A DNA stretch of 64,000 nt from Pseudomonas sp. Irchel s3b2 (GTDB lineage Bacteria; Pseudomonadota; Gammaproteobacteria; Pseudomonadales; Pseudomonadaceae): positions 124,001 through 188,000 of the forward strand of contig NZ_FYEB01000010.1 of assembly GCF_900187445.1 (NCBI RefSeq), read 5' to 3'. Position 1 is the stretch's first letter; each line of letters starts with the position of its first letter. The notes under the pieces are model-generated. The model ran no database searches. It worked only from the letters and a program-made list of their open reading frames with translations, and was not told where the DNA came from. The translations under genes were made by a program, and so were the position numbers. Of the stretch, positions 58,741 through 64,000 are shown in pieces.

Positions 58741-59505
58741 CTAGTTAGTCGTCTCGACCGGGAAACCTTCGGCCTGCATTTTCTTCAACACATCCTGCCA
58801 GCGGGACAGCCGCTTGGTGTCTCCGACCTTCTTGTTACCCTTGGCACCCGGCAGCCACAACCCTTCGGCATTGAAAGAGTAGACCGGCAGCAAATCGGTT
58901 CGCTGGCTGGCGGGCTTGATTGCGTCGATCAGGCTGTCGAGCACCAAAGGCATGGCCTCGGGACTCGAGTAGTAGGTCAGCACCATGTGCGCGCGGTTCA
59001 GGCGCAAAGCCTTGACGTAGGTGATGCGCAGCTTGTCACTGGAGACACCGAGATGGCGCAGGCTGAAATACTTGGCAATAGCGTAGTCTTCGCAGTCGCC
59101 GGCGCCTTTCCACAAGGCTTCGATCGGCGTTTCCCAATAATCGACCTCGTGCCACAGATCGATGTCTTCTTCGTAGCGCATCTGCTTGTTGAAGAATCGG
59201 TTGACCACGTTGAGTTGTTCCAGCTCGCCAATCTGCTTCTGCGTGGCCAGCAATTGCTGCCAGGCATCAATGCGCTGCTGCCCTTCCCCCAAAGGCCCGT
59301 ACAATGCCTGCGCGCGACGGCTGATCAGCGAAAAATCCCAGTCGGCATGCAACCCGCCCAGCATGGCGCCGGCCAGCAGCAGTGCGCAGCCTAGCCAGCG
59401 CAAAGTCCGAGGGATCGCGAAACGTGCCGCCAATGCGAGGCATCCAGGGTAGGCAGGTGGAAGTCGGTTGATGGTGCAGGTTAGCCCCGTAAAAGACAAT
59501 GGCAC
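58741..59505 (-). CDS. lapG: LapG: periplasmic cysteine protease
   Basis: The 254-residue protein belongs to the transglutaminase-like cysteine protease family (BTLCP). It has an N-terminal hydrophobic segment (LGCALLLAGAMLGG), the catalytic Cys in GAGDCEDYAIAKYF (C138), His in RAHMVLTYYS (H173) and Asp about 17 residues on (D190), plus DLWHEVDYWETPIEALWKGAGD. LapG cuts LapA-type adhesins near their N-terminus when LapD releases it. The triad looks intact, so the protease remains functional although local lapA is gone. Confidence 0.93.
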   Translation of the reverse strand: MPLSFTGLTCTINRLPPAYPGCLALAARFAIPRTLRWLGCALLLAGAMLGGLHADWDFSLISRRAQALYGPLGEGQQRIDAWQQLLATQKQIGELEQLNVVNRFFNKQMRYEEDIDLWHEVDYWETPIEALWKGAGDCEDYAIAKYFSLRHLGVSSDKLRITYVKALRLNRAHMVLTYYSSPEAMPLVLDSLIDAIKPASQRTDLLPVYSFNAEGLWLPGAKGNKKVGDTKRLSRWQDVLKKMQAEGFPVETTN

Positions 59506-59590
59506 GGTGAGATCACTGTCGGCACGCTAGACTTTAAGGTAATGCGATCTTTTGACTGTTTGACAACCTGTCAGGCAGTCACTAGTGTCC

Positions 59591-59604
59591 ATTTGGATCC
59601 AAAT
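59591..59604. promoter_or_regulatory. Perfect palindrome upstream of the GntR gene
   Basis: ATTTGGATCCAAAT is a perfect 14-bp palindrome 27 bp upstream of the GTG start. Its size, symmetry and site suggest an FCD/GntR self-operator. Confidence 0.5.
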
Positions 59605-59631
59605 ATTTCAGCCAAACAGGGTGCGTTTGTT

Positions 59632-60342
59632 GTGACACAGAAGCCCAACCCTCTCAGCAGTATCAAGGTCAACGGGCCGATTCCCGCTCATCTGGCGCGC
59701 TCGGTGATCGAAGAAACCCTGCGTGCGGCGATTCTCGACGGTCGCATTCCTTGCGGCATCGCCTTGCGTCAGCAAGACCTGGCCGATCTGTTCGGTGTCA
59801 GCCGCATGCCGGTGCGCGAAGCCTTGCGCCAGCTCGAAGCGCAATCGCTGCTCAACGTAATCGCCCATAAAGGCGCGGTGGTTGCACCGTTGGTTCAGGG
59901 TGATGCGGCAGAAACCTATGAGCTGCGAATCCTCCTGGAGTCCGAAGCCCTGCGTCGGTCGATCCCCCGGCTTGAAGCCGCCGATTTCGAACAAGCGGCG
60001 CGCTATATCGAGGAGTTGGAAACGGAACACGACTACACCGAGATCGGCCGGCTCAATCGCCTGTTCCACATGGCGCTTTACAACAAGGCTCCCAACCAGC
60101 GGTTGCTGAGACTGGTCGAAGACGGGTTGAACGAAGAGGAGCGTTTCCTGCGCTTCAATCTGGAAGCCATGGGCTTGGGCAAACTGTCCCAGGAAGATCA
60201 CCGAGCGTTATTGCGGGCCGCCGAAGAGCGGGACGTCGAGCGTTCGGTGACGTTGCTCGAAAACCACCTCAACCGGGGTGTCGAAGTCATCACGCGCTAC
60301 CTCGAAAGCGCTGAGCCGCAGCGCCGGAAAACCTCGAAGTAA
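59632..60342 (+). CDS. GntR-family (FCD/FadR subgroup) regulator
   Basis: From GTG 59632 the product has about 236 residues: an N-terminal winged helix (SVIEETLRAAILDGRIPCGIALRQQDLADLFGVSRMPVREALRQLEAQ) and an all-helical FCD ligand-binding domain with the metal-site pattern (RLNRLFHMALYNKAPN; EDHRALLRAAEERD; LLENHL). Such regulators respond to small organic acids and control nearby catabolic or transport genes. Its position upstream of the pvf/mgo-like operon on the same strand, across 746 bp, is suggestive but not proof of control. The ORF extends upstream to 59542 without a better start. Confidence 0.88.
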   Translation: MTQKPNPLSSIKVNGPIPAHLARSVIEETLRAAILDGRIPCGIALRQQDLADLFGVSRMPVREALRQLEAQSLLNVIAHKGAVVAPLVQGDAAETYELRILLESEALRRSIPRLEAADFEQAARYIEELETEHDYTEIGRLNRLFHMALYNKAPNQRLLRLVEDGLNEEERFLRFNLEAMGLGKLSQEDHRALLRAAEERDVERSVTLLENHLNRGVEVITRYLESAEPQRRKTSK

Positions 60343-61088
60343 ACCCGCAGCGACAGCCCCGAGCGAGCCCATTGAGTGGCTCGCTTTCGCTATTGAGCTG
60401 ATCCGCACCTGGATTGGTCGACGAACAATCTGCTTACAAATCCCCCTTTTCGTTCATACCGGACCGGTGTGCAGCGACTTCATGCCTGCTCCACAAAGCC
60501 CCCGCGATCTTCCAGCCCGACAATTGCACCTATCAGATCATGCAGGGGTGATAGCGACTGCCGTGAATTACGCTCACTCTTGGGCTGCCAACGAATAATG
60601 ACGGACGACGCATCGCATCCGCGGAGCAGTCGACGCACCAAGAACCTACGGAAGGAGTCTTGCCACGGGAAAGGAAGAACCGGCGTCGCTCCCAGCCAAC
60701 TTCCACCCCTCAGATCACATCAACGAACCCAATAGAAAGTTGCTTTGAGTGAGGCATTCACTCTTTATTTAAATTTTGGCCCATATAAGCCGAAAGGAGC
60801 AACTACGCCCAAATAAAACTTAATGCAAAAGTCTTATTGGAACTTGTCGCGCCCGACAAAGTTAAACTTTAAATTAATTCAAAAATGACTTGCCCGACAC
60901 TTTAATCGTGTATTAGTTTTTCTCCGCCGCCCACAAACCCTGGGCGCCACGTACCAATTAGTGATTACACACCTGAAAGACATCAATTCAATTGAGGCTC
61001 CTGTTCGCCAATAAAAAACTTCAAGCAACCGTCACTTATTGTTCAGCACCATCCTCACCGGTATTCCAGACCACTTATAGGCTCGCTC
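60343..61088. other. AT-rich intergenic region before the pvf/mgo-type operon
   Basis: No convincing gene is seen in this 746-bp gap. The part from about 60720 is markedly AT-rich compared with its surroundings. It contains a 16-bp inverted repeat TTGTCG-CGCC-CGACAA (60844-60859) and a related half-site TGCCCGACA at 60891-60899. Possible weak promoter boxes follow near 60890 and 60911, with spacing of only 15 bp. It probably holds the regulated promoter of the operon starting at 61089. Confidence 0.5.
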
Positions 61089-61865
61089 ATGAAACCGACT
61101 AAAGATCGTCTCAATCAGAAGAAAGCAGAACTTAGTGCACACCCGATCTTCTCTGAAATACATTCGTTATCGGTCCTTCAACGCTTTATGGAAACCCATG
61201 TGTTTGCAGTGTGGGATTTCATGTCGCTGACCAAGCGCCTGCAACAGGAACTGACCTGCGTTCAGCTGCCCTGGCTGCCGCCGCGAGATCCTCAGGCTGC
61301 GCGGTTGATCAATGAGATCGTGCTCGGTGAAGAGTCCGACGATCGTCCGGCCCAAGGTCACTACAGCCATTTCGAGTTGTACCTGGATGCGATGCGCGAA
61401 GTCGGTGCGAGCACGGTCGCCGTCGAACGCTTCGTCGCGCTGCAAAAAGAAGGCGTGAGCTATGACGTGGCCCTGCAAAGCGTGGACGTCGACCCGGCGG
61501 CCGCGCAGTTCGTGCGCCACACCTTGCACACCGCGATGCATGCACCGGGGCACAGTGTGGCGGCGGCGTTTCTGCATGGACGCGAGAGTGTCATCCCGCA
61601 GATGTTCCAGCGGATTCTCGACGACTGGGGCATCGGCGTCGAACAGGCGCCGACCTTCCGTTACTACCTGGAACGGCACATCGAGGTCGATTCCGAAGAC
61701 CACGGCCCGGCAGCGGAAAAACTCCTCGCGCGCCTGGTCGACGGCGATCCGCAGCGTGAAGAAGACGTCTACGCCAGCGCCATCGCCGCCGTGGAAAGCC
61801 GCATCGCTCTGTGGGACGGCTTGCGCCTGAGCATGAGCGAACCGGTGGCGGAGGTGAACGCATGA
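61089..61865 (+). CDS. pvfA: DUF3050 haem-oxygenase-like protein, PvfA/MgoB-type
   Basis: The 258-residue product is a DUF3050 protein of haem-oxygenase-like fold: [27 protein letters not shown] near the start, [36 protein letters not shown], and [19 protein letters not shown]. Conserved His and Glu residues ([27 protein letters not shown]) would bind a di-iron centre. In the pvf/mgo operons of Pseudomonas this is the first gene (pvfA/mgoB). It overlaps the next gene's ATG by 4 bp. Gene order decides the name. Confidence 0.85.
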   Translation: MKPTKDRLNQKKAELSAHPIFSEIHSLSVLQRFMETHVFAVWDFMSLTKRLQQELTCVQLPWLPPRDPQAARLINEIVLGEESDDRPAQGHYSHFELYLDAMREVGASTVAVERFVALQKEGVSYDVALQSVDVDPAAAQFVRHTLHTAMHAPGHSVAAAFLHGRESVIPQMFQRILDDWGIGVEQAPTFRYYLERHIEVDSEDHGPAAEKLLARLVDGDPQREEDVYASAIAAVESRIALWDGLRLSMSEPVAEVNA

Positions 61866-62791
61866 ACGCCGCCGACTACCAATCCTTCGCCGATGCCTGG
61901 GAGAGCCGCGCGACCATTCGTACCCGCCCCCGGCGCGTACTGGAAAACGACGACAAGCTGATCTATCCGCTGAGCCGTCAGCCGTTGGTACTGAGTGAAA
62001 CCTTCCTGCGCGAATGCCCGGAACAACGGGACTTTGCCCTGGTGCAGACGCTCTACAAGTTCATCAATGACGTGGTGATTTTCGAAACCGAGATCGTCGA
62101 CAAGACCGCCCGCAGCATCGCCAAAAACCGCTTCAGCGTGGCGTTCCCGTTCGCCTGTCGCTACGACGCCATGACCGTGGTGGTGGACGAGGATTACCAC
62201 GCCTTGGTGGCCATGGATTTCATGCAGCAGACCGTCGCCATGACCGGCATTGCGCCGATCGGGCTGCCGGATGAAATCGAACTGAGCCGTGCCATCCCGG
62301 CGGCGGTAGCCCTCGCACCGGAACACCTGCGCAGCGCCGTGGAGCTGATCTGCGTGGCCATCGCCGAGAACACCGTGACCGGCGATGTCGCGGCGTTCGC
62401 CAAGGACGACACGGTCAAGCAGTCGATCAAGGGCCTGATGGCCGATCACTTGCTCGACGAGGGTCGTCACTCCGGGTTCTGGGCGCGGTTGGTGCGCATC
62501 TATTGGCACACCGCAAGCGAAGACGATCGCCAGTGCATCGCGCAAATCCTCCCGGTGTTCATCGGCCATTACCTGACCAACGATATTCAGAAGTCCTTCG
62601 ACTTCCGCTTGATCGACGCCTTGCAGATCAACGACACGGCGCGTCGGGCACTCAAGAGCGAAGTGTCGGGGCTGGCCTTCCCGATTAATCGCCATCACCC
62701 GCTGGTCGCCAACATTGTGCGGTTTTTCCGCAGCAGTTCGCTGCTCGATTCACCGTGTGTGCAAAGCGCCCTGAGCGACTACCTGGTTTAA
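61862..62791 (+). CDS. pvfB: AurF-like di-iron N-oxygenase, PvfB/MgoC-type
   Basis: The 309-residue protein is of the p-aminobenzoate N-oxygenase (AurF) type. Metal-binding residues appear as [30 protein letters not shown], and [15 protein letters not shown] (ExxH-type), all intact by eye. AurF-like enzymes oxidise an amino group to hydroxylamine or nitro levels; in the pvf pathway this oxygenates an amino-acid-derived intermediate held on the NRPS. It starts at ATG 61862, overlapping pvfA's stop. Confidence 0.87.
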   Translation: MNAADYQSFADAWESRATIRTRPRRVLENDDKLIYPLSRQPLVLSETFLRECPEQRDFALVQTLYKFINDVVIFETEIVDKTARSIAKNRFSVAFPFACRYDAMTVVVDEDYHALVAMDFMQQTVAMTGIAPIGLPDEIELSRAIPAAVALAPEHLRSAVELICVAIAENTVTGDVAAFAKDDTVKQSIKGLMADHLLDEGRHSGFWARLVRIYWHTASEDDRQCIAQILPVFIGHYLTNDIQKSFDFRLIDALQINDTARRALKSEVSGLAFPINRHHPLVANIVRFFRSSSLLDSPCVQSALSDYLV

Positions 62792-62804
62792 CGAGGAGAA
62801 CATC

Positions 62805-64000
62805 ATGAGACGTCTCGATATTTTGCTCATTGGGCAAAGCCAGGCTCTGACCGACCTGGCGCTGGAACTCGAACAACACGGTCATTCACTGGCGCGACTG
62901 GCGAATCTGGTGGAGCTGCCGCCAAGCACGTTTGATTTGCTGATCGACGATGCGAGCCTGCCGTTTCAAGACTTCGGCGATGCACCGCGCCTGACGCTGC
63001 AGCTGGGTGTCGGCGTGCCGGGCGCCTCAGGCCTGCCAGCATTGGACTTGCTGTGCACGTACAACTCGATGCAGCTAAGTCGCGTGCCCGTCGCCGAAGA
63101 ACTGTCCGGCAACGGCCAGGCATTGCGCCTGCGCGCGGTGGCCGATCTGGTCGATCACTTGGCGCTGCTGGTCAGCCGCTTCTCTCGGGATGGCGATTAT
63201 TTTCTTCTCGTCGAACCTCCAATTCCCGCTCACTTCGAGCAGGTGGAAAGTCTGCTGCTTTTAGAACGCCTGGCCTTCGTCCATCGACTCAACACCACGG
63301 CTGAACCATGGCTGCTTCAACTCGGCCAGATCCCGATGATCGAGCGGCTTGAACGGCGCTTCATCCAGTCTGCCGAGCGGCCGGCGCTGAACATCGCCGG
63401 CATGTCGCTGAGCTATCGGCAATTGCACGCCCACAGCCGCGCCATCCAACAGCGTTTGCAACCGTTGCTCGATCAGCATCAGGGACCATTGGTGATCGGG
63501 ATCTGCCTGCCAAAATGCAGCGCGTTGTATGCGGGGATTCTGGCGATTCTGGGCTGCGGCGCGGTGTACCTGCCGCTGGAGCCAAGTCATCCGCTGCAAC
63601 GTCAGCAGTACATCCTGGAAAACGCCGGCGCGGTGTTGTTGCTGCATGACGGAGAACACCCGCTCAGCGAGACGATGCCTGGGCTGGACATCAGCCGCAT
63701 CGACATCGGCGATGTAAATCTCGATCAACCCTTGATGCGCCAACGACCCGATCTCGACGCACCGTGCATGGCGCTCTATACCTCGGGCACCACGGGACAC
63801 CCCAAAGGGGTGTTGCTCAGCCAGGCCAACCTCGCGCACTTCACCGCGTGGTACGCCGACTACGTGCAGCTGACCGAACAGAGCCGGGCGTTGCAGTTTT
63901 CATCGTTGAGTTTCGACTCATCGCTGATCGATATTTTCCCCACGTTGATCCAGGGCGCCGAGCTGATCGTGCCCGATGAGGACCAACGTCGCGACCCGCT
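62805..64000 (+). CDS. pvfC: Non-ribosomal peptide synthetase, PvfC/MgoA-type (5' part)
   Basis: ATG 62805 after GAGGAG starts a frame that stays open to the window end (about 398 codons seen). After an N-terminal leader domain of about 190 residues (RRLDILLIGQSQALTDLALEL, formyltransferase- or condensation-like in outline), the adenylation domain begins with core motifs LSYRQLHAHSRAI (A1 region), GAVYLPLEPSHP (A2) and LYTSGTTGHPKGVLLSQ (A3). It activates an amino acid in signal or toxin-regulator synthesis. The missing part should include the rest of the A domain, carrier and reductase domains. pvfD should follow. Confidence 0.88.
   Translation, partial: MRRLDILLIGQSQALTDLALELEQHGHSLARLANLVELPPSTFDLLIDDASLPFQDFGDAPRLTLQLGVGVPGASGLPALDLLCTYNSMQLSRVPVAEELSGNGQALRLRAVADLVDHLALLVSRFSRDGDYFLLVEPPIPAHFEQVESLLLLERLAFVHRLNTTAEPWLLQLGQIPMIERLERRFIQSAERPALNIAGMSLSYRQLHAHSRAIQQRLQPLLDQHQGPLVIGICLPKCSALYAGILAILGCGAVYLPLEPSHPLQRQQYILENAGAVLLLHDGEHPLSETMPGLDISRIDIGDVNLDQPLMRQRPDLDAPCMALYTSGTTGHPKGVLLSQANLAHFTAWYADYVQLTEQSRALQFSSLSFDSSLIDIFPTLIQGAELIVPDEDQRRDP

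Noticed and set aside
60278-60735. ORFs of 88-106 residues between the GntR gene and the pvf-type operon
   Set aside because: They overlap the end of the GntR gene or have no ribosome-binding site and no recognisable protein features.

Overview
The window is chromosomal DNA of a Pseudomonas, most likely of the P. fluorescens group. The basis is gene order (pyrE, argB, algC, dut, coaBC, radC, peptide-binding protein, rpmB-rpmG, cupin, kauB, as remembered from P. aeruginosa), high GC, many Pseudomonas REP-type inverted repeats between genes, and lapD/lapG and pvf/mgo genes. No database search was possible; family names rest on recognised motifs and remembered gene order.

Region 1 (1-11,000) is core genome: the end of pyrE, a small zinc-ribbon gene, argB, algC, dut, coaBC, radC, a peptide ABC-type binding protein, rpmB-rpmG with promoter and terminator, a cupin, and an aldehyde dehydrogenase (kauB-like). 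Region 2 (11,000-26,900) holds an MFS transporter, a phospholipase-D lipoprotein, a MocR-type regulator divergent from a DUF1127 gene, a DUF945 (YdgA-like) protein, a five-gene MarR-headed aromatic-acid/drug efflux operon with overlapping stop/start codons throughout, an orphan Phd/YefM antitoxin, DUF2789, a YbaK-type deacylase, and a shortened NfeD next to a slipin.

Region 3 (26,937-45,139) is the most unusual part. On the minus strand run a GT39-type glycosyltransferase, a sulfotransferase, a giant cell-surface protein of about 2,630 residues (LEPR-type N-terminus, DUF4347, glycine-rich segment, 18 Ig-like repeats of about 102 residues), a TolC-type outer-membrane lipoprotein and a stand-alone APS-kinase-like gene. 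Opposite lie a tail-collar (MdpB-like) protein and a DUF6916-like protein. Next to them is a compact chain of periplasmic adaptor, GAF-like/HlyD protein and M50 metalloprotease/HlyD protein, plus a GNAT. No ABC exporter is present. I infer a secretion and surface-decoration locus in which cysC could supply PAPS to the sulfotransferase. This is my main candidate for an undescribed system.

Region 4 (45,235-54,400) has an EmrAB-OMP efflux operon whose OMP start is interrupted in frame by a REP element, a LysR regulator, and an aliphatic-sulfonate/sulfate-ester type ABC transporter with a TauD-family dioxygenase.

Region 5 (54,678-59,505) is a wrecked lap locus. Only the 3' ends of lapC and lapA remain, fused tail to tail by one deletion, while lapD and lapG are intact. 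A DUF6124 gene with a strongly structured upstream region lies between. Region 6 (59,632-64,000) has an FCD/GntR regulator, a 746-bp AT-rich gap, and the start of a pvf/mgo signal-biosynthesis operon (DUF3050, AurF-like N-oxygenase, NRPS) that runs off the window.
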